Source: Shewanella sp. MTB7
GTDB lineage: Bacteria > Pseudomonadota > Gammaproteobacteria > Enterobacterales > Shewanellaceae
Assembly (NCBI RefSeq): GCF_027571385.1
Contig: NZ_CP085636.1
Span: 3,410,001 to 3,474,000, forward strand
Length of the DNA: 64,000 nt
Direction of reading: 5' to 3'
How positions within the stretch are numbered: position 1 is the first letter of the stretch; each line of letters starts with the position of its first letter. Positions 45,048 to 55,633 of this stretch are shown piece after piece. The notes below the pieces were generated by a model, which saw nothing but the letters and a program-made list of their open reading frames with translations, was not told the origin of the DNA and searched no databases. Both the position numbers and the translations under genes were made by a program.

Positions 45048-45176
45048 TTACTTATCTGAAGTTTTGGAGAGAATCCAAATAGAGGCAACTGCAACGACAG
45101 AAAAACCACCTAGTATAATGATTGGCATGGCGCTGTAGCCAAGGACATGCCATATAACACTCTCTAATGTACTCAT
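45048..45176 (-). CDS. 42-residue Nap-associated single-helix membrane protein (TIGR02808-like)
   Basis: The frame from ATG 45176 to TAA 45048 encodes MSTLESVIWHVLGYSAMPII followed by a hydrophobic stretch ending ASIWILSKTSDK. AAGGAGCC precedes the ATG, and the gene starts only 9 bp after napC. From memory, a family of very short one-helix proteins (TIGR02808) is found beside periplasmic nitrate reductase genes in Vibrio, Photobacterium and relatives; length, hydrophobic pattern and location all agree. It is not NapE by sequence. Its role is unknown, perhaps NapC or NapA assembly. Confidence 0.78.
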   Translation of the reverse strand: MSTLESVIWHVLGYSAMPIIILGGFSVVAVASIWILSKTSDK

Positions 45177-45185
45177 AATGGCTCC

Positions 45186-45776
45186 TTAATTCCAACCTTC
45201 AACTTCGTGCATATCTGGCAATCTATGGGCGATACCTTTGTGGCAATCCACACAGGTCTTTTCACCACTGGCAAGCGCAGTAGAGTGCTGCCTGACACTG
45301 CGTGGGCTCTGCTCGGAGAAGTCCATAAAGTCAAAGTTATGACAGTTACGACACTCTAAAGAGTCGTTCTTTTTCATTCTTGCCCACTCCCTTTCGGCTA
45401 AATGAGCTCGTCGCTCCTTGAACTTCTCAGGCGTGTTAATGGTTTGAGTAATATAATACGCAAACAGCTCTTTAGAAGCTTGAACTTTACGTATGATTTT
45501 ATCCGTCCAAGCATGAGGTACGTGACAATCTGAACAGATAGCACGAACACCAGAACGGTTAGCGTAGTGAACCGTCTCTTGAATTTCAGCCACTATCGGC
45601 GCGTGACATCCAGAACAGAACTCTTCAGTGTTGGTCGCTTCCATACCTGTGTTGAATGCCCCCCAGAACATGAGTCCACCAGCAAATCCCATAAACAGAA
45701 CGACACCTACCGCGGCTTTACTGGGCCGCCTCAATATGCCCCAGAAGCCTTTTAAGGCATTAATAATCCATTTCAT
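45186..45776 (-). CDS. napC: tetraheme quinol dehydrogenase NapC
   Basis: The 196-residue NapC/NirT-family protein has an N-terminal membrane anchor (about residues 22-44) and four CXXCH heme motifs: CSGCH, CSDCH, CRNCH and CVDCH. It passes electrons from menaquinol to NapB/NapA in the periplasm. It is the fourth gene of napDABC on the minus strand, 16 bp after napB, and is followed by the 42-residue membrane protein. Confidence 0.95.
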   Translation of the reverse strand: MKWIINALKGFWGILRRPSKAAVGVVLFMGFAGGLMFWGAFNTGMEATNTEEFCSGCHAPIVAEIQETVHYANRSGVRAICSDCHVPHAWTDKIIRKVQASKELFAYYITQTINTPEKFKERRAHLAEREWARMKKNDSLECRNCHNFDFMDFSEQSPRSVRQHSTALASGEKTCVDCHKGIAHRLPDMHEVEGWN

Positions 45777-45792
45777 ATTATTACCTGCCTAT

Positions 45793-46248
45793 TTATTTTT
45801 GCAGTGATTGAACACGCTCGAAGGAGTTACCCACTAACGGTTTCGCATCTGCTTGTGTCACGTGACACTGCAGGCAAAAGTATCGTCGAGGAGAAACATC
45901 AGCCAGTACTTCATCGTTTCGATTAGTAAAGTGAGTCACACTGATTTTAGTTGCCCCCATCTGCTTGGCATTTTTCCAGCCATGGCATGATAAGCATTTG
46001 TTAGCATTTAATGATACTTCATAGCTCCTGATGTGATGCGGGATCAATGGTGGCTGAAAGACATAACTGCTTTCAATATCTACCTGATCACGCGGCACTT
46101 TCTTCATAGGATCTGCCGCTCTAGTGGCTTCTAACTCAGCAGTGCCGCGTAAAGACTCTACACCACCGATACCACGATCCTGGCTTACAGCAAAGCCACT
46201 GATCAGAGTTAAGGTAATGCTCAACGTCAATAAAATTGATTTTTTCAT
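45793..46248 (-). CDS. napB: periplasmic nitrate reductase diheme subunit NapB
   Basis: The 151-residue protein has a signal peptide (cleaved after AVS) and two CXXCH motifs, CLSCH and CLQCH, separated by the family segment GATKISVTHFTNRNDEVLADVSPRRYF. The N-terminal DVQGI-type linker and PPLIPHHI are typical of NapB. It transfers electrons from NapC to NapA and lies 12 bp after napA. Confidence 0.95.
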   Translation of the reverse strand: MKKSILLTLSITLTLISGFAVSQDRGIGGVESLRGTAELEATRAADPMKKVPRDQVDIESSYVFQPPLIPHHIRSYEVSLNANKCLSCHGWKNAKQMGATKISVTHFTNRNDEVLADVSPRRYFCLQCHVTQADAKPLVGNSFERVQSLQK

Positions 46249-46260
46249 CCTAACCCTGCC

Positions 46261-48750
46261 TTATGCTATTTTAGTAATTTTAACAGGACACTTTTTATAG
46301 TCTGTCTGTTTCGATAACGGATCGGTTGCATCTAAAATAAGTTTATTAATTAAGATACGTGCATCGAAGAACGGCACAAACACCAAGCCTTTTGGTGGCC
46401 GGTTACGCCCACGTGTCTCGACCCGAACACGAATATCACCACGCTTGTTACTCATTAACACTTCATCACCACGACGCACACCATGAGACTTAGCATCATC
46501 AGGATGCATGTAACAAAGCCCATCAGGGACTGCCTTATAGAGCTCAGGTACACGACGTGTCATGGTTCCCGTATGCCAATGCTCAAGTACACGACCAGTA
46601 CATAACCATAGAGGAAACTCATCATCTGGAGATTCTGGTGGCGCCTCGTAAGGTGCTGAGATTATCCATGCTTTGCCATCTGGCTTGCCATAGAATTCAA
46701 ATCCTTTGCCTTTGCCAACATAGGGATCTGAACCCTCTTTAAAGCGCCATTTTGTCTCTTTGCCATCGACAACAGGCCAGCGTAAACCGCGCTCTTTATG
46801 GTAGCGTTCGTATGGCGCTAAATCATGACCATGTCCGCGTCCAAAGCTTGCATACTCTTCAAATAGACCCTTTTGTACATAGTAACCTTGGGCCTTGGCA
46901 TCATCATTGAGCTCTTGCGCTTCTGATAATGGAAACTTGTTCACTTGGCCATTTTCAAATAGCACTTCACACATATTCTTACCACGTACTTCGGGCATCT
47001 GAGCAATCAGCTCTTCGGCCCATACTTCTTCAATTTTGAAGCGTTTTGCAAATTCCATAATCTGCCATAGATCGGATTTCGATTCACCAGGCGCTTTAAC
47101 CTGCTGATACCAAACCTGAGTACGACGTTCAGCATTACCGTAAGCCCCCTCTTTCTCTACCCACATAGCAGTCGGTAAGATAAGGTCAGCAGCTTGCGCT
47201 GTTACCGTTGGGTATGGGTCTGAACAGACAATAAAGTTTTTCGGATTACGGTAGCCTGGCAAGCGCTCGCCGTTAATATTTGGACCTGCCTGCATATTAT
47301 TATTACACATGGTCCAATAAGCATTCAGCACACCATCGTTCAACTTACGATCTTGCAATACAGCGTGGAATCCAGGCTTTGGTGGAATCGTGCCTTCAGG
47401 GATTTTCCATAACTGCTCTGCCAGTTTACGGTGCTTAGGATTAGCAACAACCATATCTGCTGGTAAACGGTGCGAGAACGTCCCCACTTCACGTGCAGTA
47501 CCACACGCTGATGGCTGGCCTGTCAGTGAAAATGGTCCATTACCCGGTGTAGATATCTTACCTACAAGCAAGTGGATGTTATAAACCAATGAGTTCATCC
47601 ATACACCACGTGTGTGCTGGTTCATTCCCATGGTCCACAGTGACATAACCTTAATCTTAGGGTCGGCAAACTGCTTAGCTAAGGTCACGAGTTCATCTTC
47701 ACTCATGCCTGTCATCTCGGCAGTTTTTGCTGCAGTGTATGGCGCAACTGATTTTTTGTACTGCTCAAAATCAATAGCCTGCACTTTACCAACGTTAGGA
47801 TTGGCTGCCGCTTTCTGCAACGGATGCTCATCTCTTAAACCATAACCAATATCAACGGTGGCTTGCTTAAAATGAGTGTGCTTAGTGACGAAATCCCAAT
47901 TTACCGCATCATTTTCAATGATGTAGTTTGCAATAAAGTTAGCTATTGCAAGATCGGTTTGTGGCTTAAAGATATAACCTTTATCTGCTAACTCAAACGA
48001 GCGATGGTAATAGGTTGATAATACATTCACTTTCACATGGGGATGACTTAAGCGACGGTCGGTGATACGAGACCATAAAACAGGGTGCATCTCTGCCATA
48101 TTCGAGCCCCATAACACAAAGGCATCGGCTTCTTCGAAATCATCATAACAACCCATTGGCTCATCGATACCAAAGCTACGCATAAAGCCACCAACGGCTG
48201 AAGCCATACAGTGACGCGCATTAGGATCTATGTTGTTAGAGCGAAAACCTGCTTTCATCATCTTAGATGCAGCATAGCCTTCCATTACGGTCCACTGACC
48301 AGAGCCAAACATGCCCACACTGGTAGGCCCTTTCTCTTTTAAAGCCGCTTTCCACTTATCGGCCATGATATCGAAGGCTTGATCCCAGCTTACTGGTGCA
48401 AAGTCACCATTTTTATCAAACTTTCCATTAGTTTGACGTAACAGAGGCTGAGTTAAGCGATCGTTGCCGTACATGATTTTTGAAAGGAAGTAACCCTTAA
48501 TACAGTTAAGTCCTTTGTTGACAGGCGCTTCAGGGTCGCCTTGAGTAGCAACAACTTTACCATCTTGAGTCCCAACAAGTACCGAGCAACCTGTACCACA
48601 GAAACGACAAGGCGCTTTATCCCAATGAATTTTTGACTCTTCACTCGATGCAATTAAATTCGTTGCAGTGGCTGGAAGAGTGATCCCTGCAAGTGCCGCA
48701 GCAGATGCCGCAGCATTGGCTTTGATAAAATCACGTCTAGACATTTTCAT
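46261..48750 (-). CDS. napA: periplasmic nitrate reductase catalytic subunit NapA
   Basis: The 829-residue molybdoenzyme has a twin-arginine signal ([20 protein letters not shown]), a [4Fe-4S] site CRFCGTGC with a fourth Cys in KGLNCIKGY, and the molybdenum-ligand Cys in [16 protein letters not shown]. The full bis-MGD reductase length is present, ending [12 protein letters not shown]. It reduces nitrate to nitrite in the periplasm. It overlaps the end of napD by 4 bp, in agreement with NapD being its Tat-chaperone. Confidence 0.97.
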   Translation of the reverse strand: MKMSRRDFIKANAAASAAALAGITLPATATNLIASSEESKIHWDKAPCRFCGTGCSVLVGTQDGKVVATQGDPEAPVNKGLNCIKGYFLSKIMYGNDRLTQPLLRQTNGKFDKNGDFAPVSWDQAFDIMADKWKAALKEKGPTSVGMFGSGQWTVMEGYAASKMMKAGFRSNNIDPNARHCMASAVGGFMRSFGIDEPMGCYDDFEEADAFVLWGSNMAEMHPVLWSRITDRRLSHPHVKVNVLSTYYHRSFELADKGYIFKPQTDLAIANFIANYIIENDAVNWDFVTKHTHFKQATVDIGYGLRDEHPLQKAAANPNVGKVQAIDFEQYKKSVAPYTAAKTAEMTGMSEDELVTLAKQFADPKIKVMSLWTMGMNQHTRGVWMNSLVYNIHLLVGKISTPGNGPFSLTGQPSACGTAREVGTFSHRLPADMVVANPKHRKLAEQLWKIPEGTIPPKPGFHAVLQDRKLNDGVLNAYWTMCNNNMQAGPNINGERLPGYRNPKNFIVCSDPYPTVTAQAADLILPTAMWVEKEGAYGNAERRTQVWYQQVKAPGESKSDLWQIMEFAKRFKIEEVWAEELIAQMPEVRGKNMCEVLFENGQVNKFPLSEAQELNDDAKAQGYYVQKGLFEEYASFGRGHGHDLAPYERYHKERGLRWPVVDGKETKWRFKEGSDPYVGKGKGFEFYGKPDGKAWIISAPYEAPPESPDDEFPLWLCTGRVLEHWHTGTMTRRVPELYKAVPDGLCYMHPDDAKSHGVRRGDEVLMSNKRGDIRVRVETRGRNRPPKGLVFVPFFDARILINKLILDATDPLSKQTDYKKCPVKITKIA

Positions 48751-49070
48751 ACTTGTTCCTCACTAACACTATAGCCATCATCAGGGGCTAGGTTATTTTT
48801 ATTGGTATCGGTATCGCAATCGGTTCCACTATCAATTTGGTGATAAACCATAGTGGCACCAAGTACGCCTGGCATATTAATTATTTTTTCAATAACATCG
48901 GTAATAAAGCCTTCTGCTTCAGTCTCTAGCACTACAACGATTTTTCCGAGTTCACTAACGCCATAAATTTCGGCTTCATCAAACGCTTCAATTCTTTTTT
49001 TAGTTTCATCTAAATGTTCAGGGCTAACCTGAACAAGTAGGCTTGAGATATGCGCCTCAGGTAGCGACAT
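48747..49070 (-). CDS. napD: NapA signal-peptide chaperone NapD
   Basis: The 107-residue protein matches Nap[23 protein letters not shown] at the N terminus and KIVVVLETE and [14 protein letters not shown] later, a ferredoxin-like fold that binds the NapA Tat signal in the cytosol. The acidic C-terminal tail is a little longer than usual. It is the first gene of the operon; the promoter lies in 49071-49570. Confidence 0.93.
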   Translation of the reverse strand: MSLPEAHISSLLVQVSPEHLDETKKRIEAFDEAEIYGVSELGKIVVVLETEAEGFITDVIEKIINMPGVLGATMVYHQIDSGTDCDTDTNKNNLAPDDGYSVSEEQV

Positions 49071-49575
49071 GTGGGCGTTCCTTATCTATCTGGGGAAAAA
49101 TACTGAAATGGAACTCAGAACTCCTCCAAGGTGGGGCCGCAGCCCTGCACATGGTGAGCCGTGTAGATGTGACTCAATATTGCCGGTTAATTTTTAGCTT
49201 ATTAACCAAGTTGTTAACTTAATTAAGATAATAACTGGTGCACGACATCAAGCTGTATACCTCAAACTTGGTAAAACGCCCACAACCAGATCCGCATCAC
49301 CATTTCGACATAGAGCGTGACACAAAGCAACAATCCGCCCTCATATTTTAGCCTAAAAAATAGCCACCGAAGAAGTATCATTGATCTAGAACATGTTTAG
49401 CAACAATCCTCACCATAAAAATCAACAAGTACTTGTTTACGAAAAGTTAATATATTAATAAGTAGGTAGTCGAAAATATCTCGGATAGATATTAAACAGA
49501 CAAAGCTTAGCTTCCACAGAATGTTGAATGGATGAAATAACAAGAAGATAAAAAGCAATGATGATCTGAAGTGAT
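49071..49575 (-). promoter_or_regulatory. nap operon upstream region with a partial FNR/EtrA-like site
   Basis: No gene is supported in this stretch. TTGAT-CTAG-AACAT at 49381-49394 keeps one full FNR half-site and a degenerate second half; it is nearly identical to the site at 55556-55569 ahead of the hydrogenase genes. A 14-bp palindrome AACAAGTACTTGTT lies at 49424-49437. The FNR-like site is about 310 bp before napD, rather far for direct activation, so its role is uncertain. Confidence 0.4.
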
Positions 49576-49605
49576 AAAAAAGCGCAGAGAGCACCACCTG
49601 CGCTT
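49576..49605 (-). terminator. rho-independent terminator of hrpA
   Basis: On the minus strand AAGCGCAG / CTGCGCTT form an 8-bp stem with a 10-base loop followed by a run of T (plus-strand A run 49576-49581). It lies about 50 bp after the hrpA stop. Confidence 0.8.
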
Positions 49606-49658
49606 GAACTATTATGGGGCTTGAACTAGTGCGGTATTACGGTAAAAAACAACTGAAT

Positions 49659-52600
49659 TTAACTCTCTTTTATGCGGTTCAACACACGTTTCTCAGAGAT
49701 CGGATACGCAGTACCTAATACCTGTGCAAAACAGGAAACTCGATACTCCTCTATCATCCATCGAGCATCGAGTAGAGCCTCCGGAATAGCAGCCGAACGA
49801 GGAATTTTAGCCTGTTGCGCTGCCAACTCCTTCTGCACATTATTGATGCTGTGCATATGCAAGCGATCTCGATTAGGATCAATCGGCAGCTTATCCAAAC
49901 GATTATCTATCGCTTTAAGATAACGCGCCATGTCCGGCAATCTTCGCCAACCACAACCTTCGACAAAGCCCTTATACACCAGCTGATCCAGCTGAGTCTG
50001 AATATCACTCATAGCAAAAGCGATATCTAGGCTTATTTTGCCTTTGAGCCGCTTCTTTATCTTCTGATACAAGGTTAAGATCTCTTCAACCTTAAGTGCA
50101 AGTGCTGCAGCTGTAGGGTTAAGCTCTTGCCTAACCCAGTTTTTGGCCAACTCAAAATCAGCTTCATTGCGAACATCCAGATTTTTCTCATCGAGCAGTT
50201 GTTGTACTGCTGCTGCAAGTATGTCGTCAATTAAGATCTGCACCTGACCAAATGGATTAAAATACATGGCCAACTTCGCTTTATTCGGCAAAGTTTTTTG
50301 CAGGTGCTTTACAGGAGATGGAATATTGATCAGTAGCAGTCGTTGTAAACCAGCTTTGTGCGAGCGGATAGCCTCATTCTCATCATCAAATAATTTGATC
50401 GAAACGCTCGACTTATCATCAACCAAGGCGGGAAAAGCCTTAACTTCAAAGTTGCCCTTCTTCTGCTGGAACTGAGCTGGCAGATTGCCAAATGACCACG
50501 TTGTCAATTCTGACTTCTCGATACCGAAATCGGCGACTTGCCGAATAGCCTGGGTGACCTGTCCCTGTAAGCTTGCTTTTAACTGTTCAATATCACGACC
50601 TTGGGCCACCAACTCCCCTTTGTCGTTCTCCACTTTAAAGTTCATCAACAGGTGCTTAGTTAATTGACTTTGATCAAATGCTTCAGGGCTGACTCGAGTA
50701 CCACTCATGCGCAGCAACTGCTTACACATGGCATCAATTAAACTCATCTCAAACGGCTTCATCGCCTGTAAACAGGCTTTAGCATAATCAGGCGCAGGCA
50801 CGAAGTTACGTCGAATAGCCTTAGGCAGTGATCTGATCAGTGCGATGCACTTCTCTTCTCTAAGACCTGGCACCTGCCAATCAAAGTCTACATCTTCGAT
50901 TTGATTCAGCAGAGCAACAGGAACATGAATAGCCACGCCATCATCTTCCGCAGCAGGTTCAAAGTGGTAGCTCACAGGCAGTTTAAGGTTGCCTTGATAC
51001 CAAAAATCGGGGAAATCCAACGCTGAGATATGAGAGTCTCCCCTTTGCATCAGTTGCTCACGTTCAAAATCCAACAGATCTGGATTCAGTTTACGCTCGC
51101 TTTTCCACCAACTAAAGAACTTAGGCGCATTATAAATCTCTTCAGGGATTTTGGGTTCGTAAAAATCCACAAGCGCCTGTTCATCAACCAAGATATCCCG
51201 GCGACGAGATTTATGCTCCAACGCTTCAACTTCCAGCAATAAGTTACGATTCTTAATGAAGAATGACTCATTGGTCTTCAGTTCACCTTCGGCTAATGCG
51301 CTGCGAATAAAAATCTCACGCGCCTCGACAGGGTTGATCGGACCGTATTGGATTTTGCGTCGATTCACTATCATCAAGCCATAGAGCAACTGATTCTCTA
51401 AGGCAACCACACTGCCCTGTTTAGCTTCAAAGTGTGGTTCAAGGTAGTTTTTCTTAATCAAATGTCCCGCGAGTGGCTCAATCCATTCAGGCTGAATTTT
51501 GGCACAGCATCGAGCAAACAAACGGGATGTTTCAGTCAATTCCGCGGCCATGATCCACTTTGGCCCTTTTTTAGCCAAAGGCGAACCTGGAAACACAAAG
51601 AACTTACGATTACGCGCACCTAAATACTCATTATCTTTGTCTTTAAAGCCCACATGGCTCAATAAACCAGTGAGTAAAGATTTATGTAACAACTCATAAT
51701 CAGCGGGTTCGCTATTGAGACGCCACTTAAGCTCGTGCACCGCTTGTTTTAACTGAGTGTAGAGGTCTTGCCACTCGCGCACTCTTAAGTATGCAAGAAA
51801 CTCCTTTTTACACTGCTTTCTAAACTGACTGGCGCTGTGCTCTTTTTGCAATGATTTGACATGATCCCATAGATTCACAAATGAGACAAAATCAGAGTCT
51901 TTATCACTGTGCTTTTTATGCGCCTCATCACTGGCTTGTTTCTTCTCCATAGGGCGTTCACGGGGATCTTGAATCGACAATGCCGAGGTAATCACTAAAG
52001 CCTCATGCAAACAGCCATTTTGATTGGCCTGGATCACCATACGAGCCAAACGTGGATCCACGGGAATATGAGCCAATTGACGCCCGAGAGGCGTTAAGGT
52101 TAAACGTCCATTACTCTTGGTTACCGATTCAAGCTCCTCAAGCAATAAGAAACCGTCATGGATATAGCGCGGATCTGGTGGCTGAATAAACGGAAATGCT
52201 TCGATATCACCCAGACCAATCGCCAGCATTTTTAATATAACCGAGGCTAAGTTGGTGCGTAGGATTTCAGGATCGGTAAACTCTGGGCGACCAGTAAAGT
52301 CATCTTCTGCGTATAAGCGAATACATATGCCCGGTGCAACACGACCACATCGACCTTGCCTTTGGTTAGCACTGGCCTGGGAGATAGGTTCGATAGGTAA
52401 ACGCTGCACCTTAGTACGGTAACTATAGCGACTGATCCTAGCCGTACCGGGATCGATAACATAACGAATGCCAGGAACGGTTAACGATGTTTCCGCCACA
52501 TTGGTCGCTAATACAATACGACGACCAATATGACTCTTGAAGACTTTCGATTGCTCGCCATAGGAGAGACGTGCGTAAAGTGGCAAGATTTCAGTATCGC

Positions 52601-53534
52601 GATACTGACGACGATTAAGCTGTTCAGCCACATCGCGGATCTCTCGCTCACCATTCATAAAAATAAGAATGTCACCTGGGCCTTCATTGACCAATTCATC
52701 AACGGCAGAAAAAATACCTTCAGTTAGATCGAAATCTTCTTCACTGTCACGTACTAAAGGCCTAAAGCGCGTCTCTACTGGATACGTTCGACCCGAAACT
52801 TCAATCACTGGTGCATCATTGAAATGACGAGAGAATTTATCGAGATCTATCGTCGCTGAAGTAATGATAACTTTAAGATCGGGTCGTTTTACCAATACGT
52901 TCTTAAGGTAACCTAAGATAAAATCAATATTCAGGCTACGTTCGTGCGCTTCATCGATAATGATAGTGTCATATTGATCGAGAAACTTATCGTTGGTCAA
53001 CTCTGCCAACAAGATACCATCAGTCATCAACTTGATATAGGAATTATGGTTTATTGCATCGGCAAATCTCACCTTAAAACCGACCACTTCACCAAGTGGA
53101 CTATTCAGTTCTTCGGCCACACGACTCGCCACACTTCTCGCTGCGAGTCGTCTTGGCTGAGTGTGACCGATAAGGCCGCGACAACCTAAACCCAGTTCGA
53201 GGCAGATTTTAGGTAACTGAGTGGTTTTACCCGATCCCGTTTCACCGGCAATAATAACCACCTGATTTCCGGCAATCGCTCGGGCTATCTCTGCACGCTT
53301 TTGCGAAATTGGCAAGCTTTCTGGATAGGTGATTTCAGGACGGCCTTGACGGCGCTTCTCTACTTTCTCAAACGCTTGGATAGCTTGCAGTTCAAGCTTT
53401 TCAAGGTTTGCGCGTTTCTTATCGGAATCAGCTTCTTTATTAAGCCTGTACAAACGACGCCTGATCCTTGAAGCATCTGCTTGATAACAGAGAGTAAGGT
53501 AAGCATTTGATAGCGGGTGTTGTTGCGAACTCAA
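49659..53534 (-). CDS. hrpA: ATP-dependent RNA helicase HrpA
   Basis: The 1291-residue DEAH-box helicase shows motif I GETGSGKTTQLPK (about residue 97), Ia TQPRRLAARSVA, II DEAHERSLN, III ITSATID, and motifs V/VI ATNVAETSLTVPGI and QRQGRCGRVAPG. The helicase-associated HA2, OB-fold and a long C-terminal DUF3418 region (about 680-1290) complete the HrpA architecture. It acts on RNA, including stalled ribosome complexes, in the cytosol. It is monocistronic, with a terminator downstream. Confidence 0.96.
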   Translation of the reverse strand: MSSQQHPLSNAYLTLCYQADASRIRRRLYRLNKEADSDKKRANLEKLELQAIQAFEKVEKRRQGRPEITYPESLPISQKRAEIARAIAGNQVVIIAGETGSGKTTQLPKICLELGLGCRGLIGHTQPRRLAARSVASRVAEELNSPLGEVVGFKVRFADAINHNSYIKLMTDGILLAELTNDKFLDQYDTIIIDEAHERSLNIDFILGYLKNVLVKRPDLKVIITSATIDLDKFSRHFNDAPVIEVSGRTYPVETRFRPLVRDSEEDFDLTEGIFSAVDELVNEGPGDILIFMNGEREIRDVAEQLNRRQYRDTEILPLYARLSYGEQSKVFKSHIGRRIVLATNVAETSLTVPGIRYVIDPGTARISRYSYRTKVQRLPIEPISQASANQRQGRCGRVAPGICIRLYAEDDFTGRPEFTDPEILRTNLASVILKMLAIGLGDIEAFPFIQPPDPRYIHDGFLLLEELESVTKSNGRLTLTPLGRQLAHIPVDPRLARMVIQANQNGCLHEALVITSALSIQDPRERPMEKKQASDEAHKKHSDKDSDFVSFVNLWDHVKSLQKEHSASQFRKQCKKEFLAYLRVREWQDLYTQLKQAVHELKWRLNSEPADYELLHKSLLTGLLSHVGFKDKDNEYLGARNRKFFVFPGSPLAKKGPKWIMAAELTETSRLFARCCAKIQPEWIEPLAGHLIKKNYLEPHFEAKQGSVVALENQLLYGLMIVNRRKIQYGPINPVEAREIFIRSALAEGELKTNESFFIKNRNLLLEVEALEHKSRRRDILVDEQALVDFYEPKIPEEIYNAPKFFSWWKSERKLNPDLLDFEREQLMQRGDSHISALDFPDFWYQGNLKLPVSYHFEPAAEDDGVAIHVPVALLNQIEDVDFDWQVPGLREEKCIALIRSLPKAIRRNFVPAPDYAKACLQAMKPFEMSLIDAMCKQLLRMSGTRVSPEAFDQSQLTKHLLMNFKVENDKGELVAQGRDIEQLKASLQGQVTQAIRQVADFGIEKSELTTWSFGNLPAQFQQKKGNFEVKAFPALVDDKSSVSIKLFDDENEAIRSHKAGLQRLLLINIPSPVKHLQKTLPNKAKLAMYFNPFGQVQILIDDILAAAVQQLLDEKNLDVRNEADFELAKNWVRQELNPTAAALALKVEEILTLYQKIKKRLKGKISLDIAFAMSDIQTQLDQLVYKGFVEGCGWRRLPDMARYLKAIDNRLDKLPIDPNRDRLHMHSINNVQKELAAQQAKIPRSAAIPEALLDARWMIEEYRVSCFAQVLGTAYPISEKRVLNRIKES

Positions 53535-53678
53535 GACCAGATTCCATTTCTAGGTTCAAAAAAGGGATCCTAGCAAGGAACTGGCGTTATTGGTATGGGT
53601 TTATATCAATCTCACCAAATAGGTACTGAGTTCAGCGCCATTCAGGTTTTCAATTCAAGATATATTGTTAAAGAGTCG

Positions 53679-54791
53679 CTATGACGAGACCACGTAACAG
53701 TTACGACCACCCAGCTTTGCATCAGACAAAGCATTTTCAACTTGCTGAATAAGCGTTCGATTATTTTGCCCCTCCCAAAGCGTGATCCCAACAGAAACGG
53801 TGGCCCAGCCCCCTATAGGAGAATCAGGGTGAAGCAGTTTTGCCGCTTTTAAGCTATCTTGAACCTTCTTGGTAATTCTCACAGCAGATTCTAGCCCGGT
53901 ATCAGGAAGTAATATTGCAAACTCTTCTCCACCATATCTGGCAAGCATATCATCAGGTCTATGGATGCATGTTTGCAATATGTTGGCAATATCAATCAAA
54001 CATAGATCCCCAGCCTGATGACCCACACTTTGGTTATAACGCTTAAAATAATCGACATCTAATAAGATCATGCTTAACGGTTTGCCACAACGTTTGGCAC
54101 GCTTAATCTCAATATTTAGCCTGTCATCAAGATGCTTACGGTTACTAACTCCAGTTAAACCGTCTCTCATCGCAAGATTGTCTAATTTCGACATTAATAA
54201 ACAATTCTCATGCTGACTCGCAAGGCCATCATAAAAATATTTTGCGAAACACACACGACATCGATTCAAGACGAAACTGATAATCAGGTAGGTGACAACA
54301 AACATGAGAGTGTCATCTCTGTTTATATAAAGGTGCATGGTCACCATAGACAAGCTCAAAAACAATAAAGCACTGTAAAAAAAACGACTGCTGGGGTAAA
54401 AACAGGTCAGGACTGCAAGCAATAATGTATAGGCAATAAAATCAACATAAGACCAGAAGCTATCATCTATGGAAATCAAGCCCAGCATAAGAAATAACCA
54501 AGCCAGTAAGATAAAGAAAACATTAACGTAAGCGAGCTTTAAGTCATCATGGTTAAATAACTTGAGTATAATCCGAAGATAAGACACCACAAAAACGACA
54601 CTGCTAGTGCCAAAAATGATCATGAGATAGTCTTTACTTGAAATGGAATCGATTTTAAGAGTGCTGATAACCGCAATAAAAACAAAGAAGATACATGAGA
54701 AGTTAACAAACCAGCCAAAACCACGCACTATCTCAGCGTTAGCGTGTTCGATTAATGCTTCATTAAGACGTATCACTTCTCTTGGTTTCAT
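53679..54791 (-). CDS. membrane-bound GGDEF diguanylate cyclase
   Basis: The 370-residue protein has about six hydrophobic helices in residues 20-190 and then a GGDEF domain (about 205-370). The active-site loop is RYGGEEFAILLP, and an inhibitory-site RxxD (RPDD) stands five residues before it, so feedback control by c-di-GMP is expected. DVDYFKRYNQSVGHQAGD gives the metal-binding Asp. No separate sensory domain is apparent; the membrane part may sense a ligand. Its product c-di-GMP promotes biofilm formation. Confidence 0.92.
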   Translation of the reverse strand: MKPREVIRLNEALIEHANAEIVRGFGWFVNFSCIFFVFIAVISTLKIDSISSKDYLMIIFGTSSVVFVVSYLRIILKLFNHDDLKLAYVNVFFILLAWLFLMLGLISIDDSFWSYVDFIAYTLLLAVLTCFYPSSRFFYSALLFLSLSMVTMHLYINRDDTLMFVVTYLIISFVLNRCRVCFAKYFYDGLASQHENCLLMSKLDNLAMRDGLTGVSNRKHLDDRLNIEIKRAKRCGKPLSMILLDVDYFKRYNQSVGHQAGDLCLIDIANILQTCIHRPDDMLARYGGEEFAILLPDTGLESAVRITKKVQDSLKAAKLLHPDSPIGGWATVSVGITLWEGQNNRTLIQQVENALSDAKLGGRNCYVVSS

Positions 54792-54889
54792 AGAAGAAAA
54801 GCATAGTCCAAGGGAGTGAGAAGTAAAGCGACCTCAGCTTCAGACTAATGCCCATTACATCCTAGGCTACCAGAAGTGAGCAATACCTT

Positions 54890-55321
54890 TTATACAGGTG
54901 TCAAGTAACATTGCTGCATGTAGATGTTAATCGCATTAAGCACATCAGTACGATTAATAGTACCGATAACTCTGCCCTCTTCAACCACAGGATAGACCTT
55001 AGGTTTGGGGCCTAACATCTGTTCAGCCAATTTTAAAATACTGTCTTCTGGTGATACCCAAAGCACATCAGTTCGCATGCAGTCACTTACGGTGGCCACT
55101 AGATCACAGTGGTAACTACTCTTAAGCATCACTGACATGCAATCTTGCTGGGACAGAAAACCAATCAAATGTCCTTTGTCATCCACCACTGGAGCACCGA
55201 GTTTCTTTCTTTCTAATAAAGCATCTACGGCGGCAGCCATGGTCATATCAGCGGTCAGTAATACAGGGTGACGATCCATATGATTGCTAATTTTTATAGA
55301 ATCCATAATATTCTCCGACAA
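54890..55321 (-). CDS. CBS-domain pair protein
   Basis: The 143-residue protein is made of two CBS motifs: MDRHPVLLTADMTMAAAVDALLERKKLGAPVVDDKGHLIGFLS and CMRTDVLWVSPEDSILKLAEQMLGPKPKVYPVVEEGRVIGTINRTDVL. It should bind an adenine nucleotide or related ligand in the cytosol. It has no effector domain. It may be autonomous and lies divergent from the hydrogenase operon. Confidence 0.9.
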   Translation of the reverse strand: MSENIMDSIKISNHMDRHPVLLTADMTMAAAVDALLERKKLGAPVVDDKGHLIGFLSQQDCMSVMLKSSYHCDLVATVSDCMRTDVLWVSPEDSILKLAEQMLGPKPKVYPVVEEGRVIGTINRTDVLNAINIYMQQCYLTPV

Positions 55322-55555
55322 AAATAGTTAACCCAGTCTACCTAACCTATTCAATATGTGAACGCAAAACAACCGATAGCCTCAATCTAAAATTATTTTC
55401 ACGAGAAATCTCAAGTTACCTTTAACACTTCCTAGCACCAAAAATGATGAATCACACTGATTTTATTATAAAAATAAATAAATCTAACAATTTTGTGAAC
55501 TCATCCAATTTTAATTGTTATTTCGAGACATTTTGACCCATGCATTAGCAATATA
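55322..55555. other. divergent spacer between the CBS-domain gene and the hydrogenase promoter
   Basis: AT-rich sequence with no credible gene. It should contain the promoter of the CBS-domain gene on the minus strand. The plus-strand regulatory sites of the hydrogenase operon start at 55556. Confidence 0.5.
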
Positions 55556-55569
55556 TTGATCTAGTTCAT
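55556..55569 (+). promoter_or_regulatory. upstream FNR/EtrA-like partial site
   Basis: TTGAT-CTAG-TTCAT carries one perfect half-site and a weaker second half. It lies 60 bp before a perfect site and may be an auxiliary anaerobic regulator site. Confidence 0.45.
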
Positions 55570-55611
55570 GTTGTGATCAGCAGCCTTCACCTTTCATATA
55601 CAAGCTTGATA

Positions 55612-55633
55612 AAATTTGATCTAGATCAAATTT
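55612..55633 (+). promoter_or_regulatory. perfect FNR/EtrA operator of the hydrogenase operon
   Basis: The core TTGAT-CTAG-ATCAA (55616-55629) is the exact FNR consensus, extended to a perfect 22-bp palindrome by AAAT/ATTT flanks. A possible -10 element TAGACT sits at 55651-55656, which would put transcription start near 55663 and the operator centre at about -41, the class II activator position. This predicts anaerobic activation of hyaA and the genes behind it. Confidence 0.75.

Noticed and set aside
49140..49260. NarP/NarL-type heptamers upstream of napD
   Set aside because: Only scattered partial matches were seen, with no clear inverted 7-2-7 arrangement.
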